64,000 nucleotides of DNA from Viridibacterium silvisoli (GTDB lineage: Bacteria; Pseudomonadota; Gammaproteobacteria; Burkholderiales; Rhodocyclaceae): assembly GCF_036017035.1 (NCBI RefSeq), contig NZ_JAYXHS010000003.1, positions 62,001 through 126,000 of the forward strand, in the 5' to 3' direction. Positions within the stretch are counted from its first letter, which is position 1, and each line of letters opens with the position of its first letter. Below the pieces are notes generated by a model, which worked only from the letters and a program-made list of their open reading frames with translations, had not been told where the DNA came from and made no database searches. A program made the position numbers and the translations under genes. This document shows positions 36,876-44,365 of this stretch, piece by piece.

Positions 36876-38722
36876 GTCTGCTCAAGGTCAGTAATCTTTC
36901 GGTATCGATAGACAGCGAACAAGGCGAGGTGCGCCCGCTGGCAAAGGTGAGTTTCGAAGTCCGCAAGGGCGAGACCTTCGTGCTGCTCGGCGAGTCTGGT
37001 TGTGGCAAATCGATGACGACGCTGGCACTGATGCGCCTGCTGCCAGACGGTGGCCGCATCACACAGGGCAGCGTACAACTCGACGGAGAAGAGCTTCTCG
37101 CACTGACCGAGGCACAGATGCAAGGCGTGCGCGGCGGCAAACTGGCGATGATTTTCCAGGAGCCCGGCACCAGCCTGAACCCGGTGCTCACGGTCGGCAC
37201 ACAGCTCGGCGAAGTATTGCGCCTGCATCGCGGCTTGAGCGGCACGGCGGCCACGCATGAGGCCGTGCAGCTGCTGGATGCTGTCGGCATCAATGAGCCG
37301 GCGCAACGCCTCCACGACTACCCGTTCCAGTTGTCGGGCGGCATGAAACAGCGCGTGATGATCGCCATGGCGCTGGCCGGCCAGCCGAGCTTGCTGATTG
37401 CCGATGAACCGACAACCGCGCTGGACGTGACCATCCAGGCGCAGGTACTCAAGCTGTTGGCTGAGCTACAGCGCAGTCGCGGCATGGGTATGTTGCTGAT
37501 CACGCACGACCTCGGCGTCGTCAAGCAGGTCGCTGACCGCGTGGGCGTGATGTACGCCGGCGAACTGGTCGAGATTGCGGACCGCGCACAATTCTTCAGC
37601 GCACCTGCCCACCCCTACTCACGCAAGCTTTTTGCGGCCCTGCCCGAGGGGCGACGCGACGCGGGCCGACTCGCCACGATTCCTGGCAGCGTGCCGCCGC
37701 TCACGACGGCGTTCAAAGGCTGTCGCTTCACCGAGCGCTGCCCTGCACGCCACGCGCGCTGCACGGAAGTAGCACCGGCCTGGCATGCCGCACCGAGTGG
37801 TCAGCAAGTGCGCTGCCACCTCTACGATCCCGCAGTCACCGCCCCCGTCGCTGCGCACAGCGACGACTCACCTGCCACCACGCCCGAAGTGCGTGCCCCG
37901 GCAGAGAGCGATACGCCCTTGCTGGAAGTACGCGAGCTGCGCGTTCACTTTCCGATCCGGCGCGGTCTGTTGCAACGCACGGCCGGCTACGTGAAAGCGG
38001 TGGACGGCATCAGCTTCAGCCTGCGCGCGGGACGCACACTGGCCCTCGTCGGCGAATCCGGCTGCGGCAAGACCACCACCGGCAAGGCCCTGCTGAACCT
38101 GACCCAGGCTAGCAGCGGTGAGATCCTGTTTGGCGGGCAGCGCCTGGACCCGCACCGCAAGGAAGGCTGGCAAGCAGTACGCAGCGATATGCAAATGGTC
38201 TTCCAGGACCCCTTCGGCTCACTGAACCCGCGCATGCGTGTCGCCGACATCGTGGAGGAAGGATTGCTGGCACTCGGGCTGGAGTCCGACAAGGGCAAAC
38301 GCCGCGCGCGCGCCGAAGCAATCATGCTGCAGGTCGGGCTGCGTGCCGACATGCTGGACCGCTATCCGCACGAGTTTTCCGGCGGGCAACGTCAGCGCAT
38401 CGCAATTGCGCGCGCCCTAGCCGTCAATCCGAAACTCATCGTCTGCGACGAACCCACCTCGGCACTCGACGTATCAGTGCAGGCCCAGGTGCTCAACCTG
38501 ATGCGCGACTTGCAGCAATCGCTCGGTCTCGCCTACCTGTTCATCACGCACAACATCGGCGTCGTCGAATATCTGGCCGACGACATCGCCGTCATGTACC
38601 AGGGCAAGATTGTCGAGTACGGCGCAGCACAGGACGTGCTACGGCGGCCGCAACACGACTACACGCGCACGCTGCTCGCTGCAGTGCCCCGCCTGCAATC
38701 CCTTGCTGCGGAGCAACAGTAA
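36872..38722 (+). CDS. Peptide ABC transporter ATPase, DppD-DppF fusion
   Basis: 616 residues from a GTG overlapping the permease stop. Two complete nucleotide-binding domains: the first has Walker A GESGCGKS, signature LSGGMKQR and Walker B LLIADEP; the second has GESGCGKT, FSGGQRQR and LIVCDEP. An oligopeptide-type C-terminal Cys motif (GCRFTERCPARHARC) ends domain one, suggesting an Fe-S or structural metal site as in DppD. It powers the importer encoded upstream (YejF-like arrangement). It is the last gene of the four-gene operon. Confidence 0.94.
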   Translation: MSLLKVSNLSVSIDSEQGEVRPLAKVSFEVRKGETFVLLGESGCGKSMTTLALMRLLPDGGRITQGSVQLDGEELLALTEAQMQGVRGGKLAMIFQEPGTSLNPVLTVGTQLGEVLRLHRGLSGTAATHEAVQLLDAVGINEPAQRLHDYPFQLSGGMKQRVMIAMALAGQPSLLIADEPTTALDVTIQAQVLKLLAELQRSRGMGMLLITHDLGVVKQVADRVGVMYAGELVEIADRAQFFSAPAHPYSRKLFAALPEGRRDAGRLATIPGSVPPLTTAFKGCRFTERCPARHARCTEVAPAWHAAPSGQQVRCHLYDPAVTAPVAAHSDDSPATTPEVRAPAESDTPLLEVRELRVHFPIRRGLLQRTAGYVKAVDGISFSLRAGRTLALVGESGCGKTTTGKALLNLTQASSGEILFGGQRLDPHRKEGWQAVRSDMQMVFQDPFGSLNPRMRVADIVEEGLLALGLESDKGKRRARAEAIMLQVGLRADMLDRYPHEFSGGQRQRIAIARALAVNPKLIVCDEPTSALDVSVQAQVLNLMRDLQQSLGLAYLFITHNIGVVEYLADDIAVMYQGKIVEYGAAQDVLRRPQHDYTRTLLAAVPRLQSLAAEQQ

Positions 38723-38835
38723 ACTTCCGGCAAAACAACTGTGTATTGCGCTACATCTGCAGGCATTCAGCAATGCCGGCTGGGGCGGCTTCGTGGCAAA
38801 CTGGGACCGGTATCACCCCACGCGCCGGATGATCA

Positions 38836-39654
38836 ATGAAGCTTGAACGCCTCACTCGCCGCCTGATCCATCTTCGTCAGGTTGCAAACTACATCGACAG
38901 CCATCTTGATGGCGAGCTGACTGCGTCCTTGACGCTGGACGAGCTGGCAGGTGTGGCACGTCTGTCGCGCTTCCATTTCGAGCGGGTGTTTGCGGACTAT
39001 GCCGGCGAAACGCCCTTGGTACGTGTGCGTCGTCTCCGCCTCGCGCGTGCGCGCCGCTTGATCGAGGAAGGCCGCGTGACGAGCCTGCTCGATCTGGCTC
39101 TCGACAGCGGCTACGCCTCGGCAGAAGCCTTCTCGCGCGCCTTCCGTGCCCAGTTCGGCTGCGCCCCCTCCTCGCTTTCACGCCAGCCGGATCAGGGCAC
39201 GCCACCGATCCGCATCGAGACGCTGCCTGCGCTAGGCATCCAGTACATCCCCTTCGAAGGGCCACGCGAAGACGCCATGCAGGCCTTCGACGAGTTGCGC
39301 GCCCGCGCGATGATGCAGAACATTCCACGCGAACGGCGCAAGGGTTGGCGAGTCGAACTGTCGAGCACGACAAGCGATGGCACGGTGAAGTTGCAGGCCG
39401 CGTTGCTCTCGGAACGACTGGGTACGCATATCACCGGTTTGCAGCATGGCGTACTGCCCGCAGGGGACTACGCGGTCATCGAACTGCAAGGTGGTTACGA
39501 GGTGCCTGCATTGCCGGAACTGGCTCAACGCATTGCCGCAGAAACCGGCTGGCAGGCATGCGAAGGGCCAATTCTGCAGAGCTTCCACAACGCTACTTAC
39601 CTGCCCTCCCGGCAGGAAAAGCGCTGCGATCTTTACGTGCCGGTTCAACGCTGA
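38836..39654 (+). CDS. AraC family regulator with GyrI-like effector domain
   Basis: 272 residues. The N-terminal AraC DNA-binding domain has two helix-turn-helix motifs (LTLDELAGVARLSRFHFERVF and TSLLDLALDSGYASAEAFSRAFRAQFG). It is followed by a C-terminal GyrI/SbmC-like small-molecule-binding domain (about 120-272; PIRIETLPALGIQYIPFEGPRED, CDLYVPV). Rob, SoxS-like and BmrR-type regulators of this shape respond to lipophilic compounds or antibiotics. It lies 187 nt upstream of the acetylesterase gene on the same strand; a link to pectin is not shown. Confidence 0.88.
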   Translation: MKLERLTRRLIHLRQVANYIDSHLDGELTASLTLDELAGVARLSRFHFERVFADYAGETPLVRVRRLRLARARRLIEEGRVTSLLDLALDSGYASAEAFSRAFRAQFGCAPSSLSRQPDQGTPPIRIETLPALGIQYIPFEGPREDAMQAFDELRARAMMQNIPRERRKGWRVELSSTTSDGTVKLQAALLSERLGTHITGLQHGVLPAGDYAVIELQGGYEVPALPELAQRIAAETGWQACEGPILQSFHNATYLPSRQEKRCDLYVPVQR

Positions 39655-39841
39655 AGCCGGAACCCGGATCCGGCGCAACGCCAGGCTGTGGAGAGTGCAT
39701 CCGGGTTATCGCCCGTTCCGGAAATTCGCAATATCCATCAAGCTGCGTCCCCGCATTTGTTCCACGATGTGCGGTTACCGGCAAGCAGCACAACGCATGC
39801 CGTGACGCCAACAATAGAAACTGAGCACCCTTGGAGGAAGC

Positions 39842-41308
39842 ATGAATTTCTGCGCCACTCGCACAGTCATGGCCGCTGCATTGGCGGCCTTGATTTCGAC
39901 CGCCGCCACCGCGGCCGACACGCAGCTTGCAGGCAAGACACAGGCGCGCGCCAGCGTCACCGTATTTGATACCCAGGGAAACAAGAAGACTGCGACCGCA
40001 GATGACCAGGGCACGTACCGCGTCGTCGTTGATGGTCTCAGCGCCCCCTTGATGGTAGTGGCCGAAGGCGCGAACAAGCAGTTCGTCGCCATCGTGCCTG
40101 CGCTCGCCAACGGCGCGGCGAATACCGCCAACGCCAATGCATTGACGGATCGCATCGCCTCTGACGTCGCCCAGGAGTTCAAGTACGCCGGGCCGGAAAG
40201 CATGGTCAAGTCAGGCAAGGCGCCCGCAGTGAAAGCGGAATCGGTCAGCGCCAAGACGGCAACCCTGCGAACCGCCATCGCCCAAGCGCTCAAGGAAGCT
40301 GGCGTGACAAATCCCGATGGCTTTGACCCCGTCAGCGCGGCCGCCCAGCCCGGCCTCAATGACATCCTGAGCATCGTCATTCACAACCGCGGCTATAGCT
40401 CCAACACCGGCGAGCGCGGCGAAACCAGCCTCTATGATCCTTACTATCGCGAGATCACCACCTTCGCGCCATTCAGCCTGAAGCGTGCCCAGGCGGACCT
40501 GAAGGATCTCAACGCGCCAGGCGTCATCCGCGTCTTCGTTGCAGGCGACTCGACCGCCAGCAACTACGATCCGGAGGTCGCACCACGCATGGGCTGGGGC
40601 CAGGTCTTCGATCGCAAGGTCAAGGACAGCAGCAAGGTCCGCGTGATCAATGTGGCGCAATCCGGACGCAGCTCACGCAGCTTCATCACCGAAGGCTGGT
40701 TCGACATGATTGGCGCGAATATCCGCAAGGGTGATTACCTGCTGGTGCAGTTCGGCCACAACGACGAGAAGTGCGGCAACAACCCGCCTAGCCCGCCGCC
40801 TTCGCGCGACATCATCGACACCAGCAATCTGTGTACCTATCCCGGCAGCGAGGCCGCCATCCCTCCCGATATGTCCTTCCAGAAGACGCTGGAAAAGTAC
40901 ATCAAGATCGCCAAGGACAAGGGTGCTACCCCTGTGCTCATTACGCCCGTCACGCGTCGTAGCTTCAAGGGCGGCACGATCGGCTCCACCACCCACACCT
41001 ATTCGAAGGGAGCCTTCCCTGGCGACTATTCGCAAACCGTGCGCGACACCGCCAAGGCAAACAACGTGGCGCTGATCGATCTCGATGCGAAGAGCATGGC
41101 GTTCTACAACAAGATCGGCGAGACCGGCTCCCTGGACTATTACCTTGCCGTGGATACCGACAAGTACCCCTACTACGTCGGCAAGACAGGCGCGCGCAAC
41201 AAGCCGGACAACACTCACGCTCAGGAACAGGGTGCCGTAGCCCTGGCCACCCTGATCGTCGAAGGCATCAAGGAAGACAAGCTGGATCTGGCCAACCAGT
41301 TGCAATAA
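39842..41308 (+). CDS. Secreted SGNH esterase, rhamnogalacturonan-acetylesterase-like (CE12 type)
   Basis: 488 residues; signal peptide 1-24 (ATAA|DTQ). The first ~200 residues form an extra domain with an Ig-like start (ARASVTVFDTQGNKKTATADDQGTYRVVV) that I do not recognise. The SGNH catalytic domain then starts at VIRVFVAGDSTASNY (block I Ser). It continues with INVAQSGRSSRSFITEG (block II Gly), VQFGHNDEKC (block III Asn) and NKPDNTHAQEQGA (block V Asp and His). It deacetylates rhamnogalacturonan or pectin, opening it to lyases (family knowledge). GGAGGAAGC precedes the ATG. A terminator follows. Confidence 0.88.
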   Translation: MNFCATRTVMAAALAALISTAATAADTQLAGKTQARASVTVFDTQGNKKTATADDQGTYRVVVDGLSAPLMVVAEGANKQFVAIVPALANGAANTANANALTDRIASDVAQEFKYAGPESMVKSGKAPAVKAESVSAKTATLRTAIAQALKEAGVTNPDGFDPVSAAAQPGLNDILSIVIHNRGYSSNTGERGETSLYDPYYREITTFAPFSLKRAQADLKDLNAPGVIRVFVAGDSTASNYDPEVAPRMGWGQVFDRKVKDSSKVRVINVAQSGRSSRSFITEGWFDMIGANIRKGDYLLVQFGHNDEKCGNNPPSPPPSRDIIDTSNLCTYPGSEAAIPPDMSFQKTLEKYIKIAKDKGATPVLITPVTRRSFKGGTIGSTTHTYSKGAFPGDYSQTVRDTAKANNVALIDLDAKSMAFYNKIGETGSLDYYLAVDTDKYPYYVGKTGARNKPDNTHAQEQGAVALATLIVEGIKEDKLDLANQLQ

Positions 41309-41343
41309 ATCCATTGAACATTCCGGACATATTGCATCCGCAC

Positions 41344-41370
41344 AACCCGGCTTCGGCCGGGTTATTTTTT
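41344..41370 (+). terminator. Terminator after the acetylesterase
   Basis: AACCCGGC/GCCGGGTT stem with loop TTCG, followed by ATTTTTT. Confidence 0.9.
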
Positions 41371-41720
41371 GCCTGAAGTTTTTATGGCCAACATTCAAAT
41401 CAACAAAATCAACAGTAAAAGCCGGTCTACGCAGCGCAGCAATTTACTTATGTTTATTGGCAAGCAGCGCACAATTTCACGCCCAGACATTTTTGAAAAA
41501 TACATCAAAAATATTATCCACTTTCAATACAAACAAGCATTCATGCGGCCTGCGCGTTAGTTGCAATTTCAGCCCAATGCTCGTCACTTTCATCAATTAA
41601 ATGAATTATTTATCGTCCTATTGACACGATTTATCTATTAATCCAAGTTTGCGCCTGACAAAACTCGCGACGTATTTGTTTTGTCCTATTACCTAATGCA
41701 GTTAATAAAGGAGACACAAA
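41371..41720 (+). promoter_or_regulatory. AT-rich upstream region of PL3 pectate lyase A
   Basis: About 350 bp with clearly lower GC than the surrounding genes and no credible gene. It contains a perfect 8-bp inverted repeat GACAAAAC (41657-41664) / GTTTTGTC (41678-41685) with a 13-nt spacer, 36 nt before the start codon. It ends in the AAAGGAGACACAAA leader. TTGACA at 41621 lacks a well-spaced -10. Confidence 0.45.
41657..41685. repeat. Inverted repeat GACAAAAC-N13-GTTTTGTC
   Basis: Perfect 8-bp arms immediately upstream of PL3 A; candidate operator or leader hairpin. The left arm contains TGACAAA, a 7-mer also found upstream of pectate lyases 1 (reverse), 2 and 3. Confidence 0.45.
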
Positions 41721-42665
41721 ATGATGCGTACCATTATCGCTGGCGCCGTTGCCGGCCTGTTTGCTACAGGCGCTTACGCTGCCACCGACTATCCTTCCGG
41801 TTACACCAAGTGTGCACAGAACACGGGCGCAACCTGCTCCATGAGCGGCACGCACAGCGTTGCGCTGGGCAAGTCCGGCTCGTTCGTTTACGCCACCAAG
41901 ACCGGCAGCTTCGCTTGTATCGGTTCGGCTTTCCCTTCGAACAGCTACTCTGAGTCAGCATGGTGCTCGGTCGGCGGTTCCAGCACGCCTACGNNNNNNN
42001 NNNNNNNNNNNNNNNNNNNNNNNNNNNNNNNNNNNNNNNNNNNGACACCATCGGGCAGCATCACTGGCGCTACCTGCTCGTCCAGCGGCAGCCAGTCGAT
42101 TTCCTCGACCGTGCAAGTGACCGGCACCTATGACGGTGGTTGCAAGACCTTCAACCCATCTTCCTCGATGGGCTCAGGCGACCAGGATGAAAACCAGGAT
42201 CCAGCATTCAAGATCAGCGGCGGCACGCTGAAGAATGCAATTCTGGGCAACAACGGTGTTGACGGTGTCCACTTCTACGGCGGCGGTAGCCTCCAGAACT
42301 TCAAGTGGAGCAACATCGGTGAAGACGCTTTCACCGTGAAGTCCTCCGGCACGGCAAACCTGAGCGGCATCTCCGGCTACTCGGGCGAAGACAAGTTCGG
42401 TCAGATCAACGCTGCTTCGACGACCAACATCTCGAACTGCGTGGTTGATGGTGCAGCCAAGTTCATCCGTCAAAACGGTGACACCACCTTCAAGATCACC
42501 GTCACGGCCGACAAGTGCAAGCTGTCCAACCTGAAGGAAGGCGTGTTCCGTTCGGATAGCTCCTCCTCCGTCGCCAAGCTGACCAACAGCGTGCTGAAGA
42601 GCGCAGGTTCCCTGTGCATCGGCAAGTGGGCCAGCTGCACGGGTTCGGGCAACAGCGGCAGCTAA
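41721..42665 (+). CDS. Secreted PL3 pectate lyase A with N-terminal Cys-rich module (contains assembly gap)
   Basis: 314 residues as written, with 17 unknown residues in the gap. Signal peptide 1-20 (AYA|ATDYP). The four-Cys module is at about 22-85 (Cys31, 39, 66, 82). A linker covering the gap follows, then a PL3 beta-helix domain from about 112. PL3 landmarks: GGTLKNAILGNNGVDGVHFYGGGSLQN, GEDAFTVKSSG and GEDKFGQ (Lys225 in as-written numbering, the position of the usual catalytic Lys). It cleaves polygalacturonate by Ca-dependent elimination. AGGAG lies 8 nt before the ATG. The frame is open across the gap only if its true length is 2 modulo 3, as the 50 N happen to be. Confidence 0.9.
   Translation: MMRTIIAGAVAGLFATGAYAATDYPSGYTKCAQNTGATCSMSGTHSVALGKSGSFVYATKTGSFACIGSAFPSNSYSESAWCSVGGSSTPTXXXXXXXXXXXXXXXXXTPSGSITGATCSSSGSQSISSTVQVTGTYDGGCKTFNPSSSMGSGDQDENQDPAFKISGGTLKNAILGNNGVDGVHFYGGGSLQNFKWSNIGEDAFTVKSSGTANLSGISGYSGEDKFGQINAASTTNISNCVVDGAAKFIRQNGDTTFKITVTADKCKLSNLKEGVFRSDSSSSVAKLTNSVLKSAGSLCIGKWASCTGSGNSGS
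41994..42043. other. Assembly gap (50 N)
   Basis: Exactly 50 unknown bases inside the coding region of PL3 A, directly after GGSSTPT and before TPSGS. The flanks and the homologous proteins suggest it hides a repetitive Ser/Pro linker that could not be assembled. The real length is unknown. Confidence 0.97.
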
Positions 42666-42672
42666 GCAGTAC

Positions 42673-42703
42673 ACCAGCCTTACCTCGCGTAAGGCTGGTT
42701 TTG
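42673..42703 (+). terminator. Terminator 1 after PL3 A
   Basis: ACCAGCCTTAC/GTAAGGCTGGT 11-bp stem with a 5-nt loop, then TTTTGG. Confidence 0.8.
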
Positions 42704-42714
42704 GTCTTCTGTTG

Positions 42715-42748
42715 AAAGCGCACAGTCCTGGCTGTGCGCTTTTTTTTA
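42715..42748 (+). terminator. Terminator 2 after PL3 A
   Basis: AAAGCGCACAG/CTGTGCGCTTT stem with a 6-nt loop and a run of eight T beyond the stem. It is in tandem with the terminator 12 nt upstream. Confidence 0.9.
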
Positions 42749-42799
42749 TGGGAACTACCTACTTCCTACTTCACACGTACAAGGTCCCTGAATGCCATC

Positions 42800-42912
42800 G
42801 CCCGCTTCGACAAGCTCAGGGCAGGCCGACCTGCGGTGGGGCCGGAACCCAGCGACTCATCCAGCGGCCAAAAGCAACGACACTGGATTCCCGCTTTCCC
42901 GGGAATGACGTG
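42800..42912. repeat. Intergenic repeat-like element
   Basis: Holds CGCTTCGACAAGCTCAGGGC and, at 42882-42910, CTGGATTCCCGCTTTCCC followed by GGGAATGACG. Both resemble short dispersed intergenic repeats common in proteobacterial genomes (the second with an internal TTCCCG/CGGGAA palindrome). No second copy occurs in this window. The remaining 42749-43131 interval shows no credible gene. Confidence 0.4.
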
Positions 42913-43131
42913 ACATCTGGACGACTCGGGTGAGCCACGTACGTCATTGCCCTTTCATTGGTGCCGCAGCACCCGTGTGTGCACGGTCCACGTGAATCAA
43001 CTCACGCCGGCAGCGCACTGTTCGTCCATGCAACTTCTGGCGTAGGGGAAGCGTAGAGTTGCGCCCACCATCGCAACACAAGCTTGCTGGAAACGACCTC
43101 GAATGAGGGGCAGCCGGAGACACACCCGCCC

Positions 43132-43165
43132 AAATAAAAAACGCATGCTCGTGGGGAGCATGCGT
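43132..43165 (-). terminator. Terminator of PL3 protein B
   Basis: Reading leftward: ACGCATGCTC/GAGCATGCGT 10-bp stem, 5-nt loop, then TTTTTATTT. It is about 90 nt past the stop of the PL3 B gene. Confidence 0.85.
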
Positions 43166-43253
43166 CTTGATCAAGCATCTGCGCCATTCAGTCCATTGCG
43201 CAGGCAAGAAAGGGCGAGTGTAGTGGCGCTGTTACTCCCATGCGTCGTAGCGA

Positions 43254-44240
43254 TCAGTCATAGAAATTGCCGACATCAGGGCAAGTTGCCCATGACCCCT
43301 TGCACAAGACATCCGTCTTCCGCAAATAGCTATTCGTAAGTTTCGCTACGCTACCTGCGCTGTCTGATACGAATACCGCTTCGGATACGTTCGCCAGCTC
43401 GCAGCGGTCCGCAAAAACGGTGATATTGAAGCGAGCACCTTTGCTCTGGCTGACGACCTTGCTCATCTTGCTCATTGTGCAGTTTGATAACTTCAGCGTG
43501 GTAGGCGCATCCACCTGGAACAAGCCATTGCCATTCGTTGCAGAGATGCTGCTCGCCACGACGTCACCTGCGCTCTTGATCGTCACAGCCTTTTCCTGAA
43601 GCTTGCCCCAACGGATATTGTCGAGCGTCGCGCCGTTGAACACATGAATGGCTTCGTCATAAGGCGAATTCTCGCCGAACATGACATTCTTCAACGTCGC
43701 ACCACTCTCGAGGCGGAACATGGGCTTGTCCGTCGTTTCGCTTCCGCTCTTCCTCAGCCCAGGCCCTGGACTGAAAGTCTTGCATTCGCCGTCGTATGTA
43801 GTCTTATTTACGACGATGGTGGCATCAACTGTCACGCTGCCGTTCGATGCACATCTGGCGCCCGTAATGCCGGTCGCACGTGAGCTCTTCGCGGAGGACT
43901 TGTTCTCGACAACGCTCGCCTCTGCAAGCGTTTCCAGGTAGCAGGCGTTCGGACCCACATCGGGCAACGGCGCCTTCATGCCGAAGTTGGCGAGGGTACA
44001 GCGTATGCCATTGGTAGCAATGACGCCGGGCCCTGACGCACAGCCTCCGTTGTATTTGTCGGTGCTCTTGCAGCCAGCAATATGCACGACCATCTTGCCG
44101 TTGAAGCTGCAAAAATCTCCGAGATTTGCACAGAACCTGCCCGTGGGAACCATGTTGCCGTTGGCATCGGTTGCCGCTTGTGCGCTCATGCACAACAAGG
44201 CTGCCGCCATGCTGATCCATAATTTCGTGATCATTCGCAT
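43254..44240 (-). CDS. Secreted PL3-like protein B with N-terminal Cys-rich module, probably inactive
   Basis: 328 residues. Signal peptide 1-22 (AQA|ATD). An expanded Cys-rich module at about 30-102 has extra Cys57 and Cys67 besides the conserved set. There is no poly-Ser linker, only a short NKSSAKSSRAT joint. The PL3-like beta-helix follows, ending VLCKGSWATC like PL3 A (SLCIGKWASC). Compared with PL3 A, GEDAFTVK is QEKAVTIK (215-222) and GEDKFGQ is NGNGLFQ (236-242), so an Asp and the catalytic-position Lys are missing. Asp195 of the DGVH-like motif remains. AAGGAG precedes the ATG. Pectin binding without cleavage is inference. Confidence 0.82.
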   Translation of the reverse strand: MRMITKLWISMAAALLCMSAQAATDANGNMVPTGRFCANLGDFCSFNGKMVVHIAGCKSTDKYNGGCASGPGVIATNGIRCTLANFGMKAPLPDVGPNACYLETLAEASVVENKSSAKSSRATGITGARCASNGSVTVDATIVVNKTTYDGECKTFSPGPGLRKSGSETTDKPMFRLESGATLKNVMFGENSPYDEAIHVFNGATLDNIRWGKLQEKAVTIKSAGDVVASSISATNGNGLFQVDAPTTLKLSNCTMSKMSKVVSQSKGARFNITVFADRCELANVSEAVFVSDSAGSVAKLTNSYLRKTDVLCKGSWATCPDVGNFYD

Positions 44241-44269
44241 CGTCTGTCTCCTTAGACTCCGTCTTTTGT

Positions 44270-44293
44270 AAAAAGCCCGCTGTATCGCGGGCT
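44270..44293 (-). terminator. Terminator of the Asp-box lipoprotein gene
   Basis: Leftward-reading AGCCCGC/GCGGGCT stem with a 6-nt loop followed by TTTT. It separates this gene from PL3 B on the same strand. Confidence 0.75.
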
Positions 44294-44365
44294 GGGCATT
44301 GCGATCATTCGACCCGTGTCAGGTCGCATCGTTCCTGGTTAGCCACATGCGGAGCAGCCGTCGGG

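Noticed and set aside
41621..41641. TTGACA as -35 of PL3 A
   Set aside because: No acceptable -10 at 16-18 nt; TATTAA lies only 9 nt away.
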